Positions 30,735 to 42,225 of a stretch of 64,000 nucleotides of DNA are shown here, one piece after another. Positions within the stretch are counted from its first letter, which is position 1; every line of letters starts with the position of its first letter. Source of the stretch: Vigna angularis (lineage: Eukaryota > Streptophyta > Magnoliopsida > Fabales > Fabaceae); NCBI RefSeq assembly GCF_016808095.1, contig NC_068975.1, forward strand, positions 24,683,501 through 24,747,500. Direction: 5' to 3'. The notes beneath the pieces were generated by a model that saw nothing but the letters and a program-made list of their open reading frames with translations, was not told where the DNA came from and searched no databases. Position numbers and translations under genes: made by a program.

Positions 30735-33497
30735 TGTAAGATCCTTGAAAAATATTTGTAAGTTAAATACTAGATAAAAAAAAAAGTGAATAGTAAATTG
30801 TGAATAGTAAAAGGTGAATAGTAAAAAGTGAATAGTAAAAAAAAAAATAAAAATATTTTTGGAAAGGATAAGTGTTCCACGTAGCTTTGAGATCAGAATT
30901 TATCAAATTGCAAATAAAAAATTATTTTTGTAATAGTAAAATGAATAAAAAAATGAATAGTTAAAATGAATAGTAAAAATGAATAGTAAATATTTTTGCT
31001 ATAAATAGCCAAGGGGGGGAGGCTGAAAATTTACACCAAAGAACTTAGAAAATTTTTGAGAGAAGAGAGTTGGAAGAATTTCAATTTTTGCAAAGGGGAT
31101 ATTCTGGAAGTTTTCAGAGGACGAGGGGATTAAGTCTGTAATAGAGGTAAGGGGAGCTAACTTTGAGTATTTCCTTTTGTATTATCTTGAGTCTTGGATA
31201 TGCTATATTTTTCTTTTTCTGATCTTATATCTTGAATATGGAGTATTTTGTTTCTGTATGATCTTAAATTTTAAATGAGAGTATGCTTTGTGTTGATATC
31301 CAAGTGTGATAGTTGTAAAATGTAATGTTGATTATGTTATGCCACTTGTATGTTATTAGTTGTTTATTTTTTTTGTATTTTGGAAGGATTAGAAATTGTC
31401 TAACCGGCTCTGCCAGATTCAATTTCTTGTTTCCCCAAACATTCTATTGTTTTCCTTATTTAATTTTATTGTATTTTGGAAGGATTGCAAATTGTCTAAC
31501 CGGCTCTGCCAGATTCAATTTCTTGTTTCCCCAAACTTTCTATTGCTTCAGTTATTTATTTTATTGCACTTTTGGAAGGATTAGAAGTTGTCTAACCGGC
31601 TCTGCCAGATTCAACTTCTTGTTTCCCCAAACTATTTATTGCTTTACTTATTTATTTTATTGCATTTTTGGAAGGATTAGAAGTTGTCTAACCGGCTCTG
31701 CCAGATTCAACTTCTTATTTCCCCAGACATGTATTGTTCTTGTTATTTAATTATATTGTATTTTGGGATGGATTAGAAGTTGTCTAACCGGCTCTGCCAG
31801 ATTCAACTTCTTGTTTCCCATGAATTTTTATATTAAGGTTATTCTTATGATTGTCAAATATTGTATTCTTCTATGACCATGTATAGTAATATCTTATTAT
31901 GGGTAATTGTTATAATTATCTTGTATGAATTCTATCATGAATGAGTTTCTTGGCTGAAATTGATCTTGTTGGAAGGTCTGGAGTAAGGATTCTGTAATAA
32001 CTTGTATATGAGTATTAAATAGATGTAGTGATACTATTTGAGGTTGTTGTAAGAGGAAGTAAAAATATTAAAATTAGGCATTTTAGATTTAGAGCATAAG
32101 CGAACAAGGTAGATAATTTAAATAAATAAATTTTTAATTATTGAAAGTCTCCCTTTGTTGGTAGGATAGAGGAACCTTAAAAACCTGAGTTGGCACATCC
32201 CTGATCATAGAGCAGCCCTGGCCTGGTCCAGTCAGTTGTGACTAGTCATATGTGTTGGCGTCGAAGGTGAGTTTGATGCGTTCAGACATCTGGGTCCTCT
32301 CCGGTGACCAATTGGGGTAAAGAAAGATCTCTAATAGGATGAAATTAAAATAAAATAAGTTAATTGGAGATGCATAAAGTTATCATGGTAAAAAACTTCA
32401 TATATATTTTATTTATCGTTACATTGAGTTCAGACTTTAATACGTAGTGGCTAAGATATGATGAAATGTTTTGGCTGATCTATGAATCTTTAATTGGTGA
32501 AAATATGTTGAGTTATACTCGTTATGGTCAAAAATGAGTTTATAATATGAAGTATGATAGCTGGCGATATGTTTAATTTATTGACACCAAAATAGGTTAT
32601 TGTCAAATTATGATTAGAGAATGAACATGATTGAGTTATGTGGAGAAGAGGTTATGAATTGTTGATTTGATGAAATGTTGGAGTGGATAAGAGAGTATGA
32701 AATGTTGATGTGATGAAATGTTGGAGTGGATATAAGAAATTATTACTTATGAAATGATGTTTCCTACGGGAAGTAGTATGTTCGGTTATACCATGAGAGC
32801 TTGGTATGAACAAAGTAACATCTGAGGTTAATGAAAGCAGGCAGCAAGTGGTCTGACCATAAGGCTTTGACATAAATATGTGGTTCATAAGTTTTATAGA
32901 AGCAGGCAGAGAGCGGTCTGACCATAAGGCTTCAAAGAGTAAAACATAGTATACAGGTGAGGCTTAAGGAAGCAGGCAGAGAGCGGTCTGACCATAAGGC
33001 TTCGTGAGTAAGCATAGTATAAATTATAAGGTTTATGAAATTGAGGAAGATGATTTTGATAATGATGAATTAATGACATCGGGGTAATAATATTTGAGTA
33101 ATTGTAGAAATAAATGATTAAACTATGCTTATTACAAGTTTAATGATTGATTTGATATGGTTGGCTTACCCTTATTTGTTTATGCTATGATCATATAACT
33201 CATGTTATATGTGATTAGATAATGTTGCAGATGTGGTTGAAAAAGCTTAGAGATGAGAGAGATGCGGGGAAAACCTTTCATGGATTTTTGTAAAAAGAAT
33301 AAATTTGTATTGGGAAGATTATGTTGTGTAAAATTTAAAAGTTGAAATGTCAACGGTGAATACTATATTGTTTAAAGTTTGTAAGTTTGGTATTGTACTT
33401 TGGAGTAATTGAAATAAAGTTTGATTGTTTATATGAGATATCGAATTAATTTAGTCTCTACTATCAGTAATACCCTTTAAAATATTTGGGTGTTACA
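30735..33497 (+). repeat. Element B 3' LTR
   Basis: 2763 bp, almost identical to the left copy. Readable differences: one A fewer in a homopolymer near 30845, A to G near 31488, T to C near 31642, A to G near 31836, G to A near 32744, and two changes near 32933-32935. Hairpin arms begin near 31392, 31488, 31584, 31680 and 31776. Confidence 0.93.
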
Positions 33498-33679
33498 GAT
33501 GAAGCAGAAGATGAAGATATAAGTTCTGAGGAATCTCAAGTTGAGAGTTCAAATTCTGAAGAATCAGAAGTTGATGAAGCAGAAGATGAAGATATAGGTT
33601 CTGAGGAATCTGAAGCCCAGGATATAAATTCTGAGGAATCATCAGAAGAAGTTGAGGATTCAGATGATGAGCCACCAAG
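33498..33679 (+). CDS. Acidic exon of copy 4, 3' half (interrupted)
   Basis: It resumes with the second GATGA (33498-33502) after element B and continues in the same frame as 23276-23495: E-D-E-D-I-S-S-E-E-S, a second E-D-E-D-I-G-S-E-E-S, then S-S-E-E-V-E-D-S-D-D-E-P-P-R and the conserved donor. It matches 60676-60855 of copy 5 base for base as far as I can read. With 10 kb of retrotransposon in the exon, copy 4 is almost certainly disrupted unless transcription starts in the LTR and reads out. Confidence 0.7.
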
Positions 33680-34056
33680 GTATGTTCACATCTTCACAAC
33701 AACTTAATCAAATGAAAATAATAACTGTTGTTGAAGAAGAAAAACAAAATAAGAAAGTGTTCATAGATAACAAGATCCTCAAGCACCTTTTGAAAGAATT
33801 ATGCTTTGGTGGTTGTTCTTGTCATTGACTTTTGTGATCAGTTTGTTTTCAATATATTATTTATAAGTAATTTATAATTATATTATATAGACTTTTTTTT
33901 ACAGAAAAATAGCCATTAGGAGAAAAATATAAACAAAAGAATTTTTTTCTTCCTTCATTGTATGTGCACATTCTCATATTGTATGCGATTTTCATTAATT
34001 GTGTCATATGGTTCATTATTTAAAAACTTCTTGTCAACTTTTTTGTATAAATGCAA
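33680..34056. other. Intron after acidic exon, copy 4
   Basis: Near-identical to copy 5 from 60856 for about 170 bases. It lacks both the CACTA insertion of copy 2 and the 782-bp insertion of copy 5 at the tata site near 33880, so it is the empty-site reference for both. Confidence 0.6.
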
Positions 34057-37000
34057 TCGTATCATGGATTTCAGTCCAGAAAGAGTAATTTATTTGTTGG
34101 AAGATGTGTTATAAGGTTTATAATTTACTTTTATTTTATTAAAGAAAAAATTCGTAAATTAACTTTTTATGTGAATATAGACCTTGGAGGATTTTAATTC
34201 ATAAAGAAGTAATTTATTTACCAAAAAGTGTGTTATAAGGTTTATAATTTTTTTTATTAATGAAAAAATCTTTAAAGTCAAATTTTTATATGAATCCAGA
34301 TGTCTTATGGATTTTAATTCAAAAAAGAGTAATTTGTCTATGTTATCAGGTTCATAGTTTCTTTTATCTTTATTTTTGAAGAAAAGTTTTTAAAGTCAAC
34401 TTTTTTATATGAATGCAGTCATATCGTTAATTTTAGTCCAAAAAGGAGTAATTTGTTTAAGCTAAGGTGTGTTATAAAGTTCATCATTTCTTCTTATTTT
34501 TATTAATGTAAAAGATCTTTAAAGTTGACTTTTTATATGAATGCGGACGTCTCAGATTTCAATCCAAAAAAGAGTAATTTGTCGTGTATGCCGATATGTG
34601 TTATAAGGTTTATAATTTTTTGCTTATCTTTATTAATGAAAAATTATTCTTAAGGTCAACTTTTTATATGAATGCAGACGTCTCGTAGATTTCAATCCAA
34701 AAAAAAGTAATTTGTCTATGTCAAGGTGTGTTATAAGGTTTATAATTTTTGTTTATCTTTATTAATGAAAAATTATTCTTAAGGTCAACTTTTTATATGA
34801 ATGCAGACGTCTTGTGGATTTCAATCTAGAAAGGAGTAAACTGTCTATGGGGAGGTGTTATAAGATCCATAATTTCTTCTCATTTTTTAATAATGAAAAA
34901 GATCCTTAAGGTCAACTTTTTATATGAATGCAGATGTCTCATGGATTTCAATCCAAAAAAGAGTAATTTGTCGTCTATGTCGAGGTGTGTTATAAGGTTC
35001 ATAATTTTTTGCTTATCTTTATTAATGAAAAATTATTCTTAAGGTCAACTTTTTATATGAATGCAGGCGTCTTGTAGATTTCAATCCAAAAAAGAGTAAT
35101 TTGTCTACGCCAAGGTGTGTTATAAGGCTTATAATTTTTGTTTATCTTTATTAATGAAAAATTATTCTTAAGGTCAACTTTTTATATGAATGCAGAAGTC
35201 TTGTGGATTTCAATCTAGAAAGGAGTAAACTGTCTATGGGAAGATGTGTTATAAGATTCATAATTTCTTGTCATTTTTTAATAATGAAAAAAACCCTTAA
35301 GGTCAACTTTTTATATGAATGCAGACGTCTCGTGGATTTCAATCCAGAAAAGAGTAATTTGTCTAAGGAGAGGTGTGTTATAAGGTTCATAATTTTTTAT
35401 CTTTATTAATGAAAAATAATATCCTTAAGGTCATATTTTTATATGAATACAGACCTCTCGTGGATTTCAATCCAAAAAGTAATTTGTCTATGTTATCAGG
35501 TTCATAGTTTCTTTTATCTTTATTTTTGAAGAAAAGTTTTTAAAGTCAACTTTTTTATATGAATGCAGTCATATCGTTAATTTTAGTCCAAAAAGGAGTA
35601 ATTTGTTTAAGCTAAGGTGTGTTATAAAGTTCATCATTTCTTCTTATTTTTATTAATGTAAAAGATCTTTAAAGTTGACTTTTTATATGAATGCGGACGT
35701 CTCAGATTTCAATCCAAAAAAGAGTAATTTGTCGTGTATGCCGATATGTGTTATAAGGTTTATAATTTTTTGCTTATCTTTATTAATGAAAAATTATTCT
35801 TAAGGTCAACTTTTTATATGAATGCAGACGTCTCGTAGATTTCAATCCAAAAAAAAGTAATTTGTCTATGTCAAGGTGTGTTATAAGGTTTATAATTTTT
35901 GTTTATCTTTATTAATGAAAAATTATTCTTAAGGTCAACTTTTTATATGAATGCAGACGTCTTGTGGATTTCAATCTAGAAAGGAGTAAACTGTCTATGG
36001 GGAGGTGTTATAAGATCCATAATTTCTTCTCATTTTTTAATAATGAAAAAGATCCTTAAGGTCAACTTTTTATATGAATGCAGATGTCTCATGGATTTCA
36101 ATCCAAAAAAGAGTAATTTGTCGTCTATGTCGAGGTGTGTTATAAGGTTCATAATTTTTTGCTTATCTTTATTAATGAAAAATTATTCTTAAGGTCAACT
36201 TTTTATATGAATGCAGGCGTCTTGTAGATTTCAATCCAAAAAAGAGTAATTTGTCTACGCCAAGGTGTGTTATAAGGCTTATAATTTTTGTTTATCTTTA
36301 TTAATGAAAAATTATTCTTAAGGTCAACTTTTTATATGAATGCAGAAGTCTTGTGGATTTCAATCTAGAAAGGAGTAAACTGTCTATGGGAAGATGTGTT
36401 ATAAGATTCATAATTTCTTGTCATTTTTTAATAATGAAAAAAACCCTTAAGGTCAACTTTTTATATGAATGCAGACGTCTCGTGGATTTCAATCCAGAAA
36501 AGAGTAATTTGTCTAAGGAGAGGTGTGTTATAAGGTTCATAATTTTTTATCTTTATTAATGAAAAATAATATCCTTAAGGTCATATTTTTATATGAATAC
36601 AGACCTCTCGTGGATTTCAATCCAAAAAGGAGTAATTAATTTGTCTGTGGGGAAGTGTGTTATAAGATTCATAATTTCTTCTCATTTTTTAATAATGAAA
36701 AAAACCCTTAAGGTCAACTTTTTATCTGAATGCAGACGTCTCGTGGATTTCAATCCAGAAAAGAGTAATTTGTCTACAGGGAGGTGTGTTATAAGGTTTA
36801 TAATTTTTTCTTATATTTATTAAAAAAAAAATCTTAAGGTCCATTTTTTATATGAATGCAGACTTCTCACGGTATTTCAGTCCACAAAGAAGTGATTTGT
36901 CTAGTGATGAAAGGTGTGTAATAAGATTCATAATTTGTTTTTATCTTTTTTAATGAAAAAATTCTTTAAGGTCAACTTTTATATAAATGCAGGGTTGACA

Positions 37001-37155
37001 TCATAATTTTGAGGTTGAATAGAGAGGTATGTTATAAGGTTCATCATTTTTCTTATCTATTATTAATGAACAAAATCTTTAAACGTCATCTTTTTATATG
37101 AATGTAGCTACCCAAAGATATTCAATTGAAGGATAAGGAAATTTTCTACTGGGAG
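34057..37155 (+). CDS. Micro-exon array of copy 4, about two dozen units
   Basis: Units repeat every 127-133 bp: an intron of about 80 nt (gtgtgttataaggttcataa ... ttattaatgaaaaa ... ggtcaactttttatatg aatgcag) and a 48-nt exon. Intact exons with AG and GT borders and no stop: 34419-34466, 34678-34725, 34807-34854, 34934-34984 (51 nt), 35067-35114, 35325-35372, then their duplicates 35569-35616, 35828-35875, 35957-36004, 36084-36134, 36217-36264, 36475-36522, and 36736-36783. The usual peptide is R-L-V-D-F-N-P-E/K-K-S-N-L-S-x-x-R. All enter and leave in phase 2. Broken units: 34057 (acceptor and donor lost), 34181 (47 nt), 34300 (donor lost), 34547 and 35697 (gcgg acceptor), 35196 and 36346 (donor at), 35453 (hybrid at the duplication border), 36603 (52 nt), 36862 (52 nt, frameshift), 36993 (34 nt). 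The last unit, 37108-37155, is 48 nt of the other type. Function unknown. Confidence 0.6.
34337..36636 (+). repeat. 1150-bp direct tandem duplication inside the micro-exon array
   Basis: Sequence from about 34337 recurs exactly 1150 bp later, from about 35487. Every position I compared is identical, including damaged splice sites. The unit spans nine exon-intron periods and its borders fall inside two homologous micro-exons (34300 and 35453), as expected from unequal crossing-over between repeats. Confidence 0.9.
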
Positions 37156-37266
37156 GTACAATTTTTGTAAAATATATATTCTAATGTGATTATCAACAAC
37201 AAAGTAGTGTAATTAGTAATTGACAATTAATTCTTTGTTTCTTTGTTGTTTTGTTGTTACAATCAG

Positions 37267-37327
37267 AGACAGAGACTCAAGTAATTATATGCATGAATAT
37301 TCATGGTTATGGCTTGCTGAAGGATAA
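37267..37327 (+). CDS. Terminal exon, copy 4
   Basis: After ttgttacaatcag. In the micro-exon phase it reads D-R-D-S-S-N-Y-M-H-E-Y-S-W-L-W and stops at TAA 37325-37327. The shifted frame reads M-N-I-H-G-Y-G as in copy 5. The family's last exon evidently exists in two frames related by a 4-nt indel (caagtaatta against caagta). Confidence 0.45.
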
Positions 37328-37850
37328 TTTCTCTTCATGTTTATATGTAGCGATAAACTACAATCAATGAAATTAGCTTAATTATAATATAATACAAACT
37401 CAAACTCGAGAGCTTTACAAGCTTATCAGTATTCTCTTAAATAATTCAAGGTTTTAATGTTGTTGTTAAATGTCAATTGACGACTAACCTAATTTTGATG
37501 GTAGTTTGTTAAGTGGTACAATTACATGTGTGTGCTTCTATGTGTGATTGTTATATTATCTTGAATAACTTTTGAGAGTGTTCTTCTTTCCTTACATGCA
37601 TGTACTCAACGAAAAAATTTTGCCTTTATTTTTTGGCCATGATTAGTAAAGGTCGTAGAATTTATTTTTTTTAAAAGAAACTTTTTTCTTAAAGGTACCA
37701 TTATACGGTACTTTAGGAAGGTTGGAACTTTTTAACAAAATATAGAAAACTTTGTTATTTACCCATACACAATTTTAATATATTGACCTTAATTCTCATG
37801 GAAATCTTTATGATTAATTACCACATCGAGAGTATTTCTTATTCATATTA
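37328..37850. other. 3' flank of copy 4
   Basis: Homologous to 19342-19740 and to 62760-63000; no gene. Homology to the cluster ends near 37850, where a mosaic of inserted elements begins. Confidence 0.55.
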
Positions 37851-38170
37851 GTGCAAAAAATATTTTTTATACCGACTTTTTATACTAGTTGAAATTTATT
37901 AGGTATAAAAAGTGGTGAGGTGACAATATAGTAAATATGATAATTTTTTCTATACTAGTTGGATTTAGAATTGATATAGAAAGTGATGCGGTGGAAAAAG
38001 TGTAATAAATATAAAACTTTTTTATATTGATTGCACTCAGAACTGGTATAAAAAATCATTTTTCTATAACAATTAGATTTAGAACTGGTATAAAAAGTCA
38101 TATGCTGACAAAAATGTAATATTGGAAAACATTTTCTATACCGACTAGTCACTATAATGGTATAGAATGT
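37850..38170. mobile_element. Sub-terminal region of a CACTA-like element
   Basis: It begins tattagtgcaaaaaatattt, a degraded form of a CACTAGTGCAAAAA end. It then holds at least seven units built on ttttatacyrrytagat / agaactggtataaaaagtca in both orientations. The same unit type recurs at 43925-44100. Boundaries on the far side are unclear. Confidence 0.5.
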
Positions 38171-39002
38171 TTAACATTCTTCTGCACCTTCCTTTCGCCT
38201 TTCACTTTCTCTTATTCGTGCTTCTTCTTGTTTACTTCTTCTCATGTTGCTACATTACTCTACAATTCGTTTCATTGTTTGTTTCTTTCGTTCACTATGT
38301 CATTCGTCTTTGGTTCTCGGTTGTCTTTGTTGTCCTTGGTTGTCGTCGTTGGTTGTCGTCGCTGTGGTGGGTGACTGATAACTCTCAGTTTTTGCATCTT
38401 TTTCTAGTCTTAGAAGTCTATCTTAGTTTCTTTTAGTTTTTCATTGTCTAGAATTAGGATAGTTTTTAGTTTTTCTTTTAATTCTTTAGTTTTGTAAAAA
38501 TGTGGTTAAAAAGGTATTTTTCGGAGTAATTTTGGTGCTCTTTAAATAAATAGTAATTTTCTCTTTTATAGAAACTACAAATTAAAATGCTTTTTCTCCA
38601 ATTTTTCTTATATAGCCTTTATTTTTTACTTTTTATTGTTTAACCCTTTCCATTTTACAAAAATGCACGTAGTCAACTAGGCTGGAGAGTCAACTAAAGA
38701 AGCAAATTGGGCTGAAACTGCAATTGGGCTGATGTGTTGTTGATTTGGGCCTCTCTGAATTGGAATTGAGTGCACTAGATATTCAGCCGTGGAGATTTGG
38801 GTTGCGGATTAAGTGAAGCTTTGCATTTTGGAGTGACGTTGCTACCTTTGAAGAAGGGCCAGTGCCTTGAGTTCATTTTGGAGAGAAAAGGAGCGAGCAC
38901 CCAAAGTTAGGGTTTCTAATGAGCACGAGAGAAACAGGCTCCATGGCCCATATGTTACTTTACCAGAGCTCAGTGAAGACCGAGTGTTAGTTGCAAAACC
39001 AA

Positions 39003-40384
39003 CGGCAAGTGCACCGGTCGTAGTGTAGCAAGTGATAAATATCGTTCTCTCCCAAGGGACTGTGCAAAACATGACAATTCTTCCTTTTTATAACTCAATT
39101 AGACATCAAAGTGTACAAAAAAACACAAGAAACTCTTTTTGGTATTTTAACAAACAGTTGGTGTGCAAGGAATTTAACATAGAGTATTTACAATTTGTTA
39201 AGACTAGAATTCATCCATTTCATTCTCATGCATTCACAAACATCTCAAGTCCATCCAATAGGTGTTCAATTTCAGTTCTAGGTTCAATTCATATTTCACA
39301 ATACATCAAGAACCAAAATTCATGCATGGGTGATCAATCCAAAGCAAGCATTAAGCATAGAAATTGAATACTAACATGAATTGGAACAACATATATCATT
39401 AACATTACAAAATACATAAGAATTCCATGTTTTACAACTAATCTCAACAAATAGGAAAAGCCCTCCATGGTGGAGAACTTAGGGTTCTACAAAATTGAAG
39501 AGATAAGGAAGAAATTGAAACCATAGAAGTGTACATAGCCTTTCCCAAGGTTCTTTGCAGTTGCTCCATGCTCCAATTGTGCTTCCCCTTCGCATCTCCA
39601 TCTCCAATTCGTGACCCATCTTCTTCCTCAACCCAAAAGGGGTAAAATCACCATTGATGAAGCTTGAAGACCCAAGGAGGAAGATGGGCTGTTCCCACAG
39701 CTCCTAGCTCACCTCCAAGTACTCTAGGTGAAGGAAAACATGTCTAGCTCTAGGAAGATACAAAGCCCTTCGAGTTTTAGCCCTAAATAGACCAAATTTG
39801 TCACATCAGCATTGCCACCGCTCAGCTACCCCAGCTGCACCTCAGCGGCAGCATTCCAGAGAGCTAGCGCTCAGCGGCACACCAACTGCACCCAGCGGCA
39901 ACATTCCAGAGAGGTAGCGCTCAGCTGTACAAAAATTGTGTCGCTCAGCTACAACAAGTCTGGTCGAGTGGCGCTCAACTGCACGCCAGCTGCACCCCAA
40001 CGGCAGCAAGTCGCGATCAGGTGGCGCACAGCTGCACGCTTGCCGCACCCCAGCGGCAGCACTTATGTTCATTGTTCTTCTTTTCACACTTCTTCCTGAT
40101 TCTGTGGTTCTTTGATTCTTTGGATTGGCAAATTGATCTTTCATTGTCCAAAAACATGTTCCTTTGATTTATTGCTTGTTTTCCTCCACTAGAATTGCTT
40201 CCTATTCATTTATTTACAACACTCAAACAAAGAGATTAGAGGTAAAAACAAACATATACTAAATAAAACACAAGAAAACTAGAAAACACACTAAACTTGA
40301 GGATAAAACACGGTAAAAGCTATGAAGGAGTTGATTTATTCACAAAATATATACACAAAAACACGTAAAATCAACCGTTATCAC
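39003..40384 (-). mobile_element. LTR-like repeat in reverse orientation, possible solo LTR
   Basis: Read on the minus strand it begins TGATAACGGTTGATTTTACG and ends with cccttgggagagaacgatat then gaccggtgcacttgccg. That end layout is common to a class of legume LTRs. The same kind of end recurs in 42905-43020. I could not find a clear target duplication. Confidence 0.4.
39805..40065. repeat. GC-rich imperfect repeats of the type gctcagcggca
   Basis: About eight units combining cgctcagc(g/t)gca and caccccagcggcagca, far richer in GC than the surroundings. Short frames on both strands across it are by-products. Confidence 0.6.
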
Positions 40385-41570
40385 CGGGGCACGTGCGAGA
40401 GGCTTAATCAACAGAAAGGAAGAAGAAAGATGAAGAGGATGATCGAAGGGTTCAAAGAGAAAGAGTGAACGAGAAGAAGGGTTGATCGTCCGATTGAATA
40501 AGATGCGTGAAACGTCAAAGCGCAGGTTCTCTTTTCTCTTGAACCCTATAAAAAGGGTTTTGCTGTACAGAGTAGAGGGTATCGAGTGGAGGGTGACAGA
40601 CTCCGCTTTAAGGAGTGAAAGCGGAGGGTGACAGACTCCACATGAGAGAGAGACGATCTGAATTCACGATTTTAGGGTTTATGCGCTTTCCTTAGAAGTA
40701 GTTTTTCTAGTGTTTTGGATTGTTCAAGCTAGATTTCACGGTGGTGGCAGCCCGTGAACATCTCGATGGTGTTGATTCCGGTACATTGTAGTTATTTCGT
40801 TCCTTATAATAAAGATTTAGATTTCTTTTAGATTTCTCGCATCAATTTTACTTTTGTTGCGTCTTTACTTTGATTTCTTACACAACTTTTATTTCTTACA
40901 CAACTTTTATTTTCCAGCACTTACTTGTTATTTTCCAGCTTTGGTTGAATTAGTTTAGGTTTATAATTATTTACTTTTATTGCAATTTGCATAGAATAGG
41001 TTTTAGTTTTATGAGCTTATGGTTTGTTAATTGTACTTAGTTAAGTTTTTAATAGTTTTTGTGATTTGATTGAGAGATGTGCAGATAATGTTTTCACGTC
41101 ATGTGTATTATGTAGGGGTTAGGTACTTGTTCTATTACTTTTTGATTCAGTTTCTAAGATTTGTGATGTTAGTATGGTTGATTTTGATTTCTAGAAATTT
41201 TGGTTTGTATGGATGAGTTTTCTTGTATCTTGAGATTAGGATTAAGATGTTTTGTTTAGTTTCATTTAGCTGATGTCAATTAGCATTTAGATTTTTTTTA
41301 GCATTTACTTTTGTGAATATATTTTGGATTGTTCCAGCTTTAGTATATAGGTTCTGTTTACTTCTTTTCTTTAAATAGGTTTTTTTTTTAATTTGATTCT
41401 TTTCCTAAATTTCAATTTTATTTCTTTGTCCCCACCTGTTTAGTAATTAGTCAATAGTAAATAAAATAACTAGATTTTAACCAAACACTTTAAAACTTAA
41501 CTTTGTTGAGTCCAAGGATTGATATTATGGTCATTCCTATGCTATATTAGCGGGGACCAATTTTGTTCTG

Positions 41571-42225
41571 ATTTTGTGCGACCGAAATCAGTTTAACAAT
41601 GACGCTCTCACCCGTGGTGGATCAAGTTGTTGTTCGTATGTGATGAAGCCCTTGTCGTGGTTACGCCTATAGTGTGTCGCTTGCGTGGTGGGTTTTGTGG
41701 TAGGTTGGTTGGTGGCGTTTCTACCAATTTGCTCAAGCTACCATGGTATAGTGGGTCACTAACGTTGATCGTCGTGCTTGTTGTGTTTTGTTGATCTTCT
41801 AGTTATGGTTATAGGTAAGTTACATGTATTTACTATTGTTGAAGATGTCGTGGTTTTTGGTATTTATTGTTACATTGCATTTGTTGTGAGGAAAATTCAA
41901 TATTGTGATGTTTTCCATATTTTTGGGAACTTTCTATGTTTGTCCTATTGCATTCAATTGGTTTGATTACCCTTTTGTGTTAGAATTAATGAAAAAACAA
42001 TGAGGTATAAAATAAAGCGAAGGCATGTATCTTGTTTTTTTTCTTTTCGTTGAATCCTATGCTAGAGGTGGTCTATTTTTTGTGGTAATCAAAATCACCA
42101 AATAAATTATAGGTAAAAAAAAATGGACATCGATATGTATTTAACTATTTCTTAGCTCCACCTAAAAACAAAGTTATTGGTTTTTATAGATAACAATGAA
42201 TGGGAAATGAATAAATTTGATACAC
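41571..42225. other. No gene seen
   Basis: T-rich DNA with short open frames but no recognisable domain or splice pattern. Confidence 0.45.

Larger units (their letters stand above)
23496..33497 (+). mobile_element. Element B: Ty3/gypsy chromovirus (Tekay/Del type)
   Basis: A 10,002-bp LTR retrotransposon with LTRs of 2764 and 2763 bp, TGTAAGA and GTTACA ends, GATGA target duplication, initiator tRNA-Met primer site, gag-pol in the order Gag, protease, reverse transcriptase, RNase H, integrase, and a C-terminal chromodomain. The order and the chromodomain sequence fit the Tekay (Del) clade of plant chromoviruses. By eye the LTRs differ by six substitutions and one A in a homopolymer. If 1.3e-8 substitutions per site per year is assumed, this means on the order of 0.1 million years. 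The polyprotein has three lesions, so this copy cannot replicate on its own enzymes. It lies inside an exon of cluster copy 4. Confidence 0.95.
38376..41570 (+). mobile_element. LTR-like retroelement remnant, plus orientation
   Basis: It starts tgataactctcagtttttgc, carries a plausible promoter segment (accctataaaaagggtttt near 40547) and ends near a degenerate ttagcggggaccaattt. That is loosely like the primer-site region (gttgccggggac type) of Athila-like plant elements. A second element in the opposite direction (39003-40384) interrupts it. There is no coding capacity. The classification rests on general resemblance and is weak. Confidence 0.3.

Noticed and set aside
34057..37155. CRISPR-like alternation of repeats and spacers
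   Set aside because: The repeated parts are exon and intron with GT-AG borders in a plant genome; both halves are similar between units, so there are no unique spacers.
38167..38436. Phe-rich frame of 89 codons
   Set aside because: T-rich composition next to CACTA-like repeats; no domain and no homologous frame elsewhere in the window.
39812..40144. Cys/Ser/Ala-rich frames on both strands
   Set aside because: They follow the GC-rich tandem repeat and have no family resemblance or splice context.
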